Shown here: piece by piece, positions 1 to 6,117 of the stretch
How the letters are laid out: each line of letters begins with the position of its first letter
How positions within the stretch are numbered: position 1 is the stretch's first letter
Notes under the pieces: generated by a model
Databases searched by the model: none
What the model saw: only the letters and a program-made list of their open reading frames with translations
Told to the model about the DNA's origin: nothing
Position numbers and translations under genes: made by a program
Assembly (NCBI GenBank): GCA_018714725.1
Contig: DVMZ01000011.1
Coordinates: 1 to 9,923, forward strand
Source of the DNA: Candidatus Scatosoma pullistercoris
Lineage (GTDB): Bacteria > Bacillota > Clostridia > Christensenellales > Borkfalkiaceae
DNA: 9,923 bases
Direction of reading: 5' to 3'

Positions 1-2079
1 GACAATACCGATTTTGACGAATCGAAGGGCGTGCTCATCAAAGAGGCAACCGTTCGTCTGAATCCCAAGACTGGCAAGCGCGAGGTGAGCGGTATCATCA
101 AGACGACGATCGGCCGTCTCATTTACAACGACGGGCTGCCGCAGGACCTCGGCTTTGTCAGGAGAGACACGCCGGAATCCTATCTGCGCCTCGAACTCGA
201 CACCGAGTTTATCGGCAATGCCCGCGCGATCGGCAAGAAACATCTTTCCCGTATCGTCGAGGCCAGCTTCAAAACGGGCATGGCGCCCAAGGCGTCCTAT
301 GTTCTCGACGCGATCAAGGAACGCGGCTATAAATATTCGACGCTGGCGGCGCTGACCACCTCCGTCTTTGATATGAAGATTCCTCCCGAAAAGGAAGAGA
401 TCGTCAATAAGGCGGAAGCGGAAGTTTCCAAGATTGCGAAGAAGTACGCGAGAGGTCTTCTGAACGAAGAAGAACGCTATCTCGCCGTGATTTCCCAGTG
501 GGACGCGGCGACGGACAAAGTGGCCGGCCTTCTAAAAAAACAGGGCGAAGAGGACAAATTCAATCCCATCTGGATGATGGCGGACTCGGGCGCCCGCGGC
601 TCTATCGACCAGATCAAACAGCTTTCGGGTATGCGCGGACTCATGGTCAACCCGCAGGGTAAGAAGATCGAAGTCCCCGTCAAATCCTGTTTCCGTAACG
701 GACTTTCCGTTCTGGAATACTTCATTTCCTCGCACGGCGGCCGTAAAGGTCTGACCGATACCGCTTTGAAGACGGCAGACTCCGGTTATCTGACCCGCCG
801 TCTCGTGGACGTCTCGCACGAAATCATCATCCGTGAAGATGATTGCTATGCCGGCAGAAAGCCGCAGGGCATGAAGGTCAGGGCGATTTTCGGCAGCGAC
901 GGCCGTGAAATCGAGAGCCTGAAAGACCGTCTGATCGGTCGTTTTGCGGCAGAGAACGTCGTCAATCCCGAAACGGGCGAAGTGCTGGTTGCCACCAACG
1001 AATTCATCACCGAAGAGCTGGCGAAGGCGATTTGCGACGCGGGCATTACGGAAGTTTCCATCCGCAGCGTATTCACCTGCAATTCCCGCTTCGGCGTCTG
1101 CGCGAAGTGCTACGGCAAGAACATGGCGACGACCCTTCCCGTACAGGTGGGCGAAGCGGTCGGTACGATTGCGGCGCAGTCCATCGGCGAGCCGGGTACC
1201 CAGCTCACGATGCGTACCTTCCATACGGGCGGTATTGCGGCTACGGGCGACATCACGCAGGGTCTTCCCCGCGTCGAGGAACTCTTTGAAGTCAGAAAAC
1301 CCAAGGGTTGCGCGACCATCTGCGAAGTGGAAGGCGTGGTGGATCTCGACGACAGCGACGGTTCCAAGCATATCAAAGTGCTCGATCCGGCGACCAAAGA
1401 AGTCAAGAAGGAATACACCCTTCCTTTCAATGCGGAGCTCCGCGTGAAGAAAGGGGACAAAGTCACGCCCGGCGTATTGCTCAACGCGGGCAGCGTGTAT
1501 CCGCAGGACATCCTGCGCGTGCAGGGCGTCAAGGGCGTGCAGGACTATATTCTCGAACAGGTGCAGTCGGTGTACCGCTCCCAGGGCGTGGACATCAACG
1601 ACAAGCACATCGAGATCATCGTCCGGCAGATGCTGAAAAAAGTGCGCGTGGAGAACTCGGGGGATACCGCGCTTCTTCCCGGCGAGCTCGTGGACATGAC
1701 CACGTTCCAGGACGAATGCGCGAAGGCGATGCAGAAAGGCGGTGCGCCGGCGCTTGCAAAGCGTGTGCTTCTGGGAATCACGAAGGCGTCCCTGGCGACG
1801 GACAGCTTCCTTTCGGCGGCGTCCTTCCAGGAAACTTCCCGGGTGCTCACCGAGGCCGCGATCCGCACCAAGCGCGATTATCTCGTCGGGCTCAAGGAAA
1901 ACGTCATTATCGGCAAGCTGATTCCCGCCGGTACGGGCATGAAGGATTACAAAGGTCTTTCCCCGCAGTTTGTGGGAAGTTATAAGGACGCTTCCGCCGC
2001 GAGCGTGTCGGAGGAAATGTCGGATAACGAAGTTCCCGTGACGGAAGAACCCGCGGAAATAACGCCCGCGATGGTCTGA
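1..2079 (+). CDS. rpoC: DNA-directed RNA polymerase subunit beta', C-terminal part (5' end outside window)
   Basis: This is the catalytic-cleft and C-terminal half of the largest RNA polymerase subunit. The reading frame is open from base 1, so the gene starts upstream; about 692 codons are present of the ~1,200 usual in Bacillota. Residues below are counted from base 1. The DSGARGS...GMRGLM region begins near residue 195. The bridge helix (RNGLSVLEYFISSHGGRKG and onward) runs from about residue 232. The second zinc site is Cys282, Cys360, Cys367 and Cys370, with the usual C-x6-C-x2-C end. The trigger loop MRTFHTGG is at 404-411, with the catalytic His at 408. The sequence passes from the trigger loop straight into GDITQGLPRVEELFE, so the large proteobacterial SI3 insertion is absent. 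The tail after about residue 660 is acidic and probably disordered. Two terminators follow, consistent with the last gene of an rpoBC operon. Identification is essentially certain. Confidence 0.98.
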   Translation, partial: DNTDFDESKGVLIKEATVRLNPKTGKREVSGIIKTTIGRLIYNDGLPQDLGFVRRDTPESYLRLELDTEFIGNARAIGKKHLSRIVEASFKTGMAPKASYVLDAIKERGYKYSTLAALTTSVFDMKIPPEKEEIVNKAEAEVSKIAKKYARGLLNEEERYLAVISQWDAATDKVAGLLKKQGEEDKFNPIWMMADSGARGSIDQIKQLSGMRGLMVNPQGKKIEVPVKSCFRNGLSVLEYFISSHGGRKGLTDTALKTADSGYLTRRLVDVSHEIIIREDDCYAGRKPQGMKVRAIFGSDGREIESLKDRLIGRFAAENVVNPETGEVLVATNEFITEELAKAICDAGITEVSIRSVFTCNSRFGVCAKCYGKNMATTLPVQVGEAVGTIAAQSIGEPGTQLTMRTFHTGGIAATGDITQGLPRVEELFEVRKPKGCATICEVEGVVDLDDSDGSKHIKVLDPATKEVKKEYTLPFNAELRVKKGDKVTPGVLLNAGSVYPQDILRVQGVKGVQDYILEQVQSVYRSQGVDINDKHIEIIVRQMLKKVRVENSGDTALLPGELVDMTTFQDECAKAMQKGGAPALAKRVLLGITKASLATDSFLSAASFQETSRVLTEAAIRTKRDYLVGLKENVIIGKLIPAGTGMKDYKGLSPQFVGSYKDASAASVSEEMSDNEVPVTEEPAEITPAMV

Positions 2080-2087
2080 AAACTTTT

Positions 2088-2120
2088 CCCCCGCCCGAAA
2101 GGGCGGGGGGGATTTTCTTC
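2088..2120 (+). terminator. Rho-independent terminator 1 after rpoC
   Basis: A 9-bp all-GC stem (CCCCCGCCC at 2088-2096 with GGGCGGGGG at 2101-2109) is capped by a GAAA tetraloop and followed by a T-rich run (ATTTTCTTCCTT). It lies 8 nt past the rpoC stop codon. Confidence 0.93.
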
Positions 2121-2125
2121 CTTAG

Positions 2126-2156
2126 ACGGCCCGCGGTTTTCGTGCGGCCGTTTTTT
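2126..2156 (+). terminator. Rho-independent terminator 2 after rpoC (tandem)
   Basis: ACGGCC (2126-2131) pairs with GGCCGT (2146-2151). The stem continues inward as CGCG with CGTG after one bulged C, and is followed directly by six T residues (2151-2156). It is a second, independent terminator about 17 nt behind the first and gives a very tight stop to the rpoBC operon. Confidence 0.8.
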
Positions 2157-2362
2157 GTGCCGCATAAATAAAAAAAGAGAGGGAAGGCCGGTTAAATGTA
2201 TGGGGCAGGGAAGCGGCGAACAAAAAACAGGCGCCGAAAGCAGGCACAAAATTTCCGCAACGGCAAGCCGGAAAACTTCCGGAACAGACGGCAGGCGGGG
2301 TCGGGAGAAGGAGGAGGAAAACAGACAATCGGCAACAGCAACCGGCAATGGGGGCGAATTTC
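2157..2362. other. Purine-rich non-coding spacer
   Basis: Between the rpoC terminators and the next promoter there are about 200 bases with no gene I can support. The + strand is strongly purine-rich (runs such as AAAAAAAGAGAGGGAAGG and GGGAGAAGGAGGAGG). One small inverted repeat, CCGGAA-AAC-TTCCGG, lies at 2268-2282. Short open frames exist on both strands, but they start in or cross the terminator, lack ribosome binding sites and have low-complexity translations. Confidence 0.55.
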
Positions 2363-2391
2363 TTGACAAGCGGGGTCCGGAATGATATAAT
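2363..2391 (+). promoter_or_regulatory. Sigma-A promoter with perfect consensus boxes and extended -10
   Basis: TTGACA (2363-2368) and TATAAT (2386-2391) are separated by exactly 17 bp, and the -10 box is preceded by TGA, giving an extended -10 (TGnTATAAT). Transcription should start near 2398. The promoter also rules out the upstream in-frame ATG at 2348 as a start for the following gene. No operator-like dyad overlaps it, so strong constitutive expression is the simplest reading. Confidence 0.9.
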
Positions 2392-2464
2392 CATTTTATA
2401 TAAAATCAGAGAAAGTCGTATGGTCTGCCCGCGGCGGCGAGATTTGCGATGGACGGGGGACGGG

Positions 2465-3763
2465 ATGCCGGAATTTCGGAAGGCGCTGAATAAAGCGGTT
2501 CGGTTTTATAAGAGATACGAATATCTTTTTTTTGCGGCGGCGTTTCTGGCGCTTGCCGTTGTTTTGCGCATGTGCTGGCTGGATTTCCGCTCGGGCGATT
2601 ACAACAGCTTTCTGTCCAGGTGGTTTGATGAAATCAAAGAGGCGGGCGGTCTCAAGGGCTTTGCTTCTACGGTGGGCGATTATACGCCCATGTATAAGTA
2701 TATCATCACCTTTCTCACCTATCTGCCCATGAACAGTCTGTATTCGTACAAGATGGCTTCCTGTATTTTCGACGTCGTTCTGGCGGTGTTCGCGGGGCTG
2801 ACCGTCCGGCATATCCTCGGCGGGAATAACCTTGCCGGGCTGATGGCGTATGCCGTCGTGCTGTTTTTGCCCGTCGTGTTCCTCAACAGCGCGGTGTGGG
2901 CGCAGTGCGACAGCATTTATACCGGCTTCTGCCTCATGAGCTTTTATTTTCTGCTGAAAGGAAAGGGCAGGGTTTCCATGACGTTGTACGCGATCGCTTT
3001 TTCCTTTAAGTTGCAGGCGATATTTTATGCGCCGGCGGTGGTGGTTTTCTTTCTGAAAGGCAGGCTGAAATTCACCGATCTGCTCTTTTTCCCGCTGACC
3101 TATGTGCTGTGCGCGCTCCCTGCGACGTTTGCGGGGATGAATTTTGCGGATGCCTTATTCGGCGCGTATTCCGTACAGATAGAGGAATATCCCCGCCTGA
3201 CGCTCAACGCGCCCAATCTCTATCAGATGCTTTCCGACAGCTATAACGAGAACGAACAGCTCGGGGATATGATGCTCGTCTTTTCGGTCGGGGTATGCGC
3301 CGTCTTCTGCACTTATTTTTATAAGGCGCGTTATCGCCAGGACGACCGGACCGCTTTGCTGACGGCTTATCTGTTTTCCGTATTGATGCCCTTCATTCTG
3401 CCGCATATGCACGAACGGTATTTTTACATGGCGGACATCTTTGCCGTCGTCTTTACGTTTGTCTATCCCCGGAAAGCGTATATTTCCGGCGTGACGGCTT
3501 ACTGCTCCATGCGCGCCGTGGTCAAATTTCTCTTTGACGGCGGAGCGACAAAAGTATCCCTGATCCAGGTGGCCTTTCTGATGGGCGCGGCGATCGTGGC
3601 GCTGTGCATTTTCGTGTTCCGGGAGCTGAATGCGAGAAAGACCGGTCCGGAATCGGCGGCGGAAGAGCTTTCTTCTCCGGAACAAGTGAAAAGACGGTTG
3701 GCGGAATCTTCCGGAACATTGCAAGACAGTATCGTTACAGGAGAGGTACATGATAAAGACTGA
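2465..3763 (+). CDS. Gpi18-like multi-pass membrane glycosyltransferase (mannosyltransferase-related, COG5542 type)
   Basis: A 432-aa integral membrane protein with about ten hydrophobic segments, the first at residues 19-37. It resembles bacterial GT-C-fold proteins related to the Gpi18 mannosyltransferase, which move sugars from polyprenyl-phosphate donors to acceptors on the outer face of the membrane. The sequence shows an acidic first outer loop (SGDYNSFLSRWFDEIK, about 43-58), VGDYTPMYKYI (70-80), a WAQCD motif at 145-149 and PHMHERYFYMADIF near 313-326, all family-like landmarks. Residues from about 390 form a charged cytoplasmic tail. I chose ATG 2465 because it has a GGGGGACGGG run just upstream and the first membrane segment follows soon after. 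ATG 2420 is an in-frame alternative; ATG 2348 lies upstream of the promoter and is excluded. The 3' end overlaps the GtrA gene by 14 nt, so the two are co-translated. The donor sugar and acceptor cannot be told from sequence. Confidence 0.85.
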   Translation: MPEFRKALNKAVRFYKRYEYLFFAAAFLALAVVLRMCWLDFRSGDYNSFLSRWFDEIKEAGGLKGFASTVGDYTPMYKYIITFLTYLPMNSLYSYKMASCIFDVVLAVFAGLTVRHILGGNNLAGLMAYAVVLFLPVVFLNSAVWAQCDSIYTGFCLMSFYFLLKGKGRVSMTLYAIAFSFKLQAIFYAPAVVVFFLKGRLKFTDLLFFPLTYVLCALPATFAGMNFADALFGAYSVQIEEYPRLTLNAPNLYQMLSDSYNENEQLGDMMLVFSVGVCAVFCTYFYKARYRQDDRTALLTAYLFSVLMPFILPHMHERYFYMADIFAVVFTFVYPRKAYISGVTAYCSMRAVVKFLFDGGATKVSLIQVAFLMGAAIVALCIFVFRELNARKTGPESAAEELSSPEQVKRRLAESSGTLQDSIVTGEVHDKD

Positions 3764-4478
3764 ACAAAAAACGGAAGAAGAGTTCCCGGTTTCCCGGCGG
3801 GGAGAAAACGCCGAACGGACAGAGCCGCAACGGGGCGTCCGCGACCGGGAAAACGAAAGCCCGGAAAACGGGAGCTTTTGCGGCGGAATCGCCGGCGGAG
3901 CCGCGGAGGGCGGCTTGAGGGACGGGGCGGCCGTTTCGCCGGATGCCCCGGAAAGGGAGGCAGGCGGCGAGAAAGGGGAAGCAGGCGCTGCGGAGCCGGA
4001 TAAGCCCGAAAAACAGAGTAAGAAATCCCTCTTTTATGAAATTCTGCGGTTTCTTTTGGTCGGCGGGACGGCTACGGTATTCGATTACGCGGTCGCCTAT
4101 CTCTTTTATCATCTGATTCTGCCGCCGGACAGGATCGGCGGGACCCTTTCGCTGGTTCTTTCCACGGCGTTCGGGTTCGGCGTGGGGCTCGCCGTCAACT
4201 GGATCCTGTCCGTCTGTTTCGTCTTCCGGAACGTGAAGGACAAGAAAAAATCCCGCTCGGGCAAGTCCTTTTTGATCTTTACCCTGATCGGACTCATCGG
4301 ATTGGGGCTCACCGAACTCGGCATGCATCTCGGCGTTTCCTGCCTGCCGGAAATTTCCCTGTTCGGTTCCGCAGCTTTTCTGGGAATTTCCTGGACGTGG
4401 TGGATTTCCAAAGTGGCGATGACCTGTATCGTGCTGGTCTGGAACTATCTCGGCCGCAAATTGTTTATCTTCCGTTGA
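3750..4478 (+). CDS. GtrA-family membrane protein with long disordered N-terminal extension
   Basis: A 242-aa protein whose C-terminal ~145 residues form a GtrA-like domain with four membrane segments (about 99-123, 134-159, 173-196 and 217-237). Two of them end in the family's Asn-aromatic signature: NWILSVCFVF at 150-159 and WNYLGRKLFIFR at the C terminus. GtrA proteins are small membrane proteins linked to export or flipping of polyprenyl-phosphate-linked sugars for surface polysaccharide modification. It begins with a good ribosome binding site (CAGGAGAGG, 3738-3746) and overlaps the upstream Gpi18-like gene, which fits a donor-flipping plus transferase pair. The odd part is residues 1-92: highly charged, rich in Glu, Gly, Arg and Pro, with no hydrophobic segment; most GtrA proteins are only about 120-150 residues. 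No clear terminator follows the gene. Confidence 0.85.
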   Translation: MIKTEQKTEEEFPVSRRGENAERTEPQRGVRDRENESPENGSFCGGIAGGAAEGGLRDGAAVSPDAPEREAGGEKGEAGAAEPDKPEKQSKKSLFYEILRFLLVGGTATVFDYAVAYLFYHLILPPDRIGGTLSLVLSTAFGFGVGLAVNWILSVCFVFRNVKDKKKSRSGKSFLIFTLIGLIGLGLTELGMHLGVSCLPEISLFGSAAFLGISWTWWISKVAMTCIVLVWNYLGRKLFIFR

Positions 4479-4565
4479 GCGGCTGTTTGCCCCGAAACTT
4501 TGGACGTTCAACCGTTTTTCGTTTTCCATTGTCTCGTTGTCTCTGCACAAAACTTTAAATCGGTT

Positions 4566-4607
4566 TTCGACAAAAACAGACAAAAAAGTAAAAAAAATTT
4601 TGTCGAA
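4566..4607. repeat. Inverted repeat and phased direct repeats upstream of a promoter
   Basis: TTCGACAAAA (4566-4575) and TTTTGTCGAA (4598-4607) are perfect 10-bp inverted copies separated by 22 nt. The left arm also overlaps a direct repeat, GACAAAAA at 4569-4576 and 4579-4586, spaced 10 bp, one helical turn. The spacer is A-rich and ends 5 bp before the -35 box at 4613. This could be a regulator binding site or an UP-element-like A tract; I do not recognise the motif as a named operator. Confidence 0.5.
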
Positions 4608-4612
4608 GGGTA

Positions 4613-4641
4613 TTGAAATTTTGTAAATTATGTTGTATAAT
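4613..4641 (+). promoter_or_regulatory. Sigma-A promoter for an apparent non-coding transcript
   Basis: TTGAAA (4613-4618) and TATAAT (4636-4641) are separated by 17 bp, with A-rich DNA just upstream. The predicted start is near 4648. No credible reading frame with a ribosome binding site follows before the terminator at 4783-4808. Confidence 0.8.
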
Positions 4642-4647
4642 GAAAAC

Positions 4648-4808
4648 AACAAAACAAAAGAAGCGGAAACGGCGTCTGTTCCGTACGAGGGCAGAAAAGC
4701 GGGTCAGTGCCGATACAGACGGCGGTTTTTGCGGCGGAAGATGATTACAAGATGTGTTAACTCCTTTTTTGATGTCGGGAAAGGCTGCGATGGGAATCGC
4801 GGCCTTTT
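4648..4808 (+). ncRNA. Putative ~160-nt structured RNA of unknown class
   Basis: The unit is defined by a consensus promoter upstream and an intrinsic terminator at its end, with no supported ORF between. Two mutually exclusive pairings are visible. CGTCTGT (4673-4679) pairs with ACAGACG (4715-4721), enclosing a small GGCA/TGCC hairpin. Alternatively CGGAA (4664-4668) pairs with TTCCG (4679-4683), which uses part of the same region. A C/U-rich, apparently unpaired stretch, ACTCCTTTTTT, lies at 4760-4770. I compared it by eye with 6S RNA, the SRP RNA, T-box leaders and common riboswitches and found no convincing signature. It may be a small trans-acting RNA or a terminated leader for the pfl operon, which has a separate promoter just downstream. 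Transcript ends are inferred. Confidence 0.5.
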
Positions 4809-4813
4809 CTCTT
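4783..4813 (+). terminator. Rho-independent terminator of the putative small RNA
   Basis: GGCTGCGAT (4783-4791) pairs with ATCGCGGCC (4796-4804) around a GGGA loop, with one G-U pair. The stem can extend by three A-U pairs into the following TTTTCTCTTT. It sits between two promoters and upstream of pflA, so it ends the preceding transcript rather than the pfl mRNA. Confidence 0.82.
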
Positions 4814-4833
4814 TGCGAGTTGTGCGGAAAGGC

Positions 4834-4863
4834 TTGACATTTTCCGTTTGTTTTTGATATAAT
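4834..4863 (+). promoter_or_regulatory. pfl operon promoter, perfect boxes, extended -10
   Basis: TTGACA (4834-4839) and TATAAT (4858-4863) are 18 bp apart, and the -10 is an extended TGATATAAT identical to that of the promoter at 2363-2391. The expected start is near 4870, which leaves a leader of about 80 nt before pflA. An in-frame ATG at 4862 lies inside the -10 box and therefore cannot be the pflA start. Confidence 0.9.
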
Positions 4864-4884
4864 GATAGGGCAAAGAGACAGGGG

Positions 4885-4910
4885 GACAGCATGCGGAGGC
4901 GTATGCTGTC
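4885..4910 (+). promoter_or_regulatory. Leader hairpin in the pflA 5' untranslated region
   Basis: An 11-bp stem (GACAGCATGCG with CGTATGCTGTC, one G-U pair) has a four-base GAGG loop and is followed by TTTT. It starts about 15 nt after the predicted transcription start. The short T run makes it a weak terminator at best, so it could be an attenuator, an mRNA-stabilising 5' hairpin, or a structure controlling a short upstream reading frame that begins at ATG 4903 in the 3' arm. Confidence 0.65.
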
Positions 4911-4948
4911 TTTTGAACACTTTTCTTTGCCTTTGCGGGGTGCTGAGT

Positions 4949-5683
4949 ATGAACGGATTCATTCATTCGTTTGAATCGTTCGGAACGGTGGACGGACCGG
5001 GAATCCGGTTTGTAGTGTTTATGCAGGGATGCCCTCTCCGGTGTCAGTACTGTCATAATCCCGACACCTGGCTTCCGGGCGGAACGGAATATACGGCGGA
5101 GCAGGTATGCGATCAGGCGCTGAAATATAAAAGCTATTTCGGCGACAACGGCGGGGTTACCGTGTCCGGCGGGGAGCCGCTTCTGCAGATCGGGTTTGTC
5201 ACGGAACTGTTTTCTCTGCTGAAAAAACGCGGGGTGCATACGGCGGCGGACACTTCGGGCTGGACTTTCGACCCGGATCGTTCCGAAAGCGTGGAAAAAC
5301 ATCTCGAACTCATCCGGCACACCGATCTCGTGCTTCTCGACATCAAGCATATCGACCCCGAAAAGCACAGGGAGATCACGGGAAAAGACAACGCCCATAC
5401 GCTGGCGTTTGCGAAATTTCTCAGCGATCACGGGATTCCGATGTGGATCCGCCACGTCCTGGTGCCGGGGCTTACGGACGACGACGGGGCGCTCGGCCGC
5501 CTGCGGGCGTTTCTCGACACTTTGCGCACCGTGGAAAAAGTGGAAGTGTTGCCCTATCATACCATGGGCGTGGTAAAATACGGAAAACTTGGTTATCCGT
5601 ATCCTTTGGAAGGCGTACTTCCGCCCGCAAAAGAACGAGTGGAAAACGCGCGGCGGATTTTGGGCGCCGGGAGGAAATCATGA
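4949..5683 (+). CDS. pflA: Pyruvate formate-lyase activating enzyme (radical SAM)
   Basis: This 244-aa radical-SAM enzyme uses a [4Fe-4S] cluster and S-adenosylmethionine to place the glycyl radical on pyruvate formate-lyase. The cluster motif CPLRCQYC gives Cys28, Cys32 and Cys35 (C-x3-C-x2-C), followed by HNPDTW as in known activases. The SAM-binding SGGEP is at 73-77, DIKH at 131-134, WIRHVLVPG at 166-174 and LPYHTMG at 201-207. Length matches the family (about 245). ATG 4949 gives the canonical N terminus GFIHSFESFGTVDGPGIRF. The longer frame from 4862 would begin in the promoter. The ribosome binding site is weak (GGGG at 4937-4940). The TGA stop overlaps the start of the thioredoxin-like gene as ATGA. 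Its partner, PFL, is encoded two genes downstream, the reverse of the common pflB-pflA order. The enzyme acts in the cytoplasm under anaerobic conditions. Confidence 0.97.
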   Translation: MNGFIHSFESFGTVDGPGIRFVVFMQGCPLRCQYCHNPDTWLPGGTEYTAEQVCDQALKYKSYFGDNGGVTVSGGEPLLQIGFVTELFSLLKKRGVHTAADTSGWTFDPDRSESVEKHLELIRHTDLVLLDIKHIDPEKHREITGKDNAHTLAFAKFLSDHGIPMWIRHVLVPGLTDDDGALGRLRAFLDTLRTVEKVEVLPYHTMGVVKYGKLGYPYPLEGVLPPAKERVENARRILGAGRKS

Positions 5684-5949
5684 CGACTGCCAGCGAGATT
5701 TTTGCGAAAAAAGATTATAAATCCATGCTGAAAGACGGGATCTGTTGCGTTGAGATCAGCGGGGAATCGTGTGCAAACTGCGTTACGCTGCTGCCCGTGC
5801 TCCGTTCGATCGCGGACGCGAGAGGGCTCCGGCTGGTGCATGTGGAAGCGGATTACGATACCACGGAACTGATGGAAGAATGGGAAGTGGACCGGGTTCC
5901 GACCGTTCTGCTGACGGACGGCGGGGTTATTTTTGCCCGCTGTTCGTGA
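5680..5949 (+). CDS. Thioredoxin-like protein, shortened by an in-frame TGA
   Basis: The 89-aa product is a thioredoxin-fold protein. Its active site is CANC at 31-34, preceded by Ser rather than the usual Trp. The cis-proline loop VPT is at 73-75, followed by the paired strands TVLLTDG and GVIFARCS. Translation begins at ATG 5680, overlapping the pflA stop (ATGA) behind a GGGAGGAAA ribosome binding site, so it is translationally coupled to pflA. The stop at 5947-5949 falls where thioredoxins carry a conserved Gly at the end of the last strand, and the same frame then encodes a normal last helix (see 5950-6021). The gene therefore looks like a 113-aa thioredoxin with a Gly codon changed from GGA to TGA. 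The short form lacks the C-terminal helix and may be unstable. Position between activase and PFL suggests a thiol-reducing role in this pathway, but that is inference. Confidence 0.8.
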   Translation: MTTASEIFAKKDYKSMLKDGICCVEISGESCANCVTLLPVLRSIADARGLRLVHVEADYDTTELMEEWEVDRVPTVLLTDGGVIFARCS

Positions 5950-6021
5950 TATCAGCCGGAGGAGATTCTGGAAATCTGGATAGACGCGAAGCTGGAAGAG
6001 CACCGCGACGGCAAAATTTAG
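5950..6021 (+). pseudogene. In-frame continuation of the thioredoxin gene after the TGA (last helix)
   Basis: Directly after the TGA the same frame reads YQPEEILEIWIDAKLEEHRD and a few more residues to a TAG at 6019-6021. This is what the final amphipathic helix of a thioredoxin should look like, so the stop interrupts an otherwise intact gene. There is no start codon or ribosome binding site for separate translation. A weak hairpin (AGATT 5963-5967 with AATCT 5973-5977) lies within 30 nt of the TGA but lacks a convincing bacterial SECIS loop. Confidence 0.65.
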
Positions 6022-6117
6022 GCCGGGCGGCGCCCGTTGATTTACCCGGGACAGGTATGAAAGGACCGGCTGTCGGGCATACTGCGGGCGTATTGAAATG
6101 ACAAAAAATTTTTTATC

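Noticed and set aside
2155..2385. Possible small gene in the spacer after rpoC
   Set aside because: It would start with TTG inside the second terminator, its translation is Lys/Arg/Gly-rich with no recognisable pattern, and it runs into the next promoter.
2348..2464. Longer N terminus for the Gpi18-like protein from ATG 2348 (or ATG 2420)
   Set aside because: ATG 2348 is upstream of the perfect promoter at 2363-2391 and would not be on its mRNA. ATG 2420 is possible but lacks a ribosome binding site, and the added residues are basic low-complexity sequence.
4648..4808. 6S RNA, SRP RNA or T-box identity for the putative RNA
   Set aside because: The 5' and 3' ends are not complementary as in 6S RNA, the conserved SRP GGAAGGA/GCAGC loop core is absent, and there is no T-box consensus.
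4630..4857. 75-codon ORF across the small-RNA region
   Set aside because: Its ATG lies inside the promoter spacer, it reads through the terminator hairpin and it has no ribosome binding site.
4862..4948. Longer pflA from ATG 4862
   Set aside because: That ATG overlaps the TATAAT box. The extra 29 residues are Cys-rich and unlike PFL activases, which begin at the residue encoded from 4949.
5947..5979. Selenocysteine at the thioredoxin TGA
   Set aside because: Sec in thioredoxin-like proteins usually replaces an active-site Cys, whereas this TGA sits at a Gly position far from CANC. The downstream hairpin is short and its CTGGA loop lacks the usual bacterial SECIS features.
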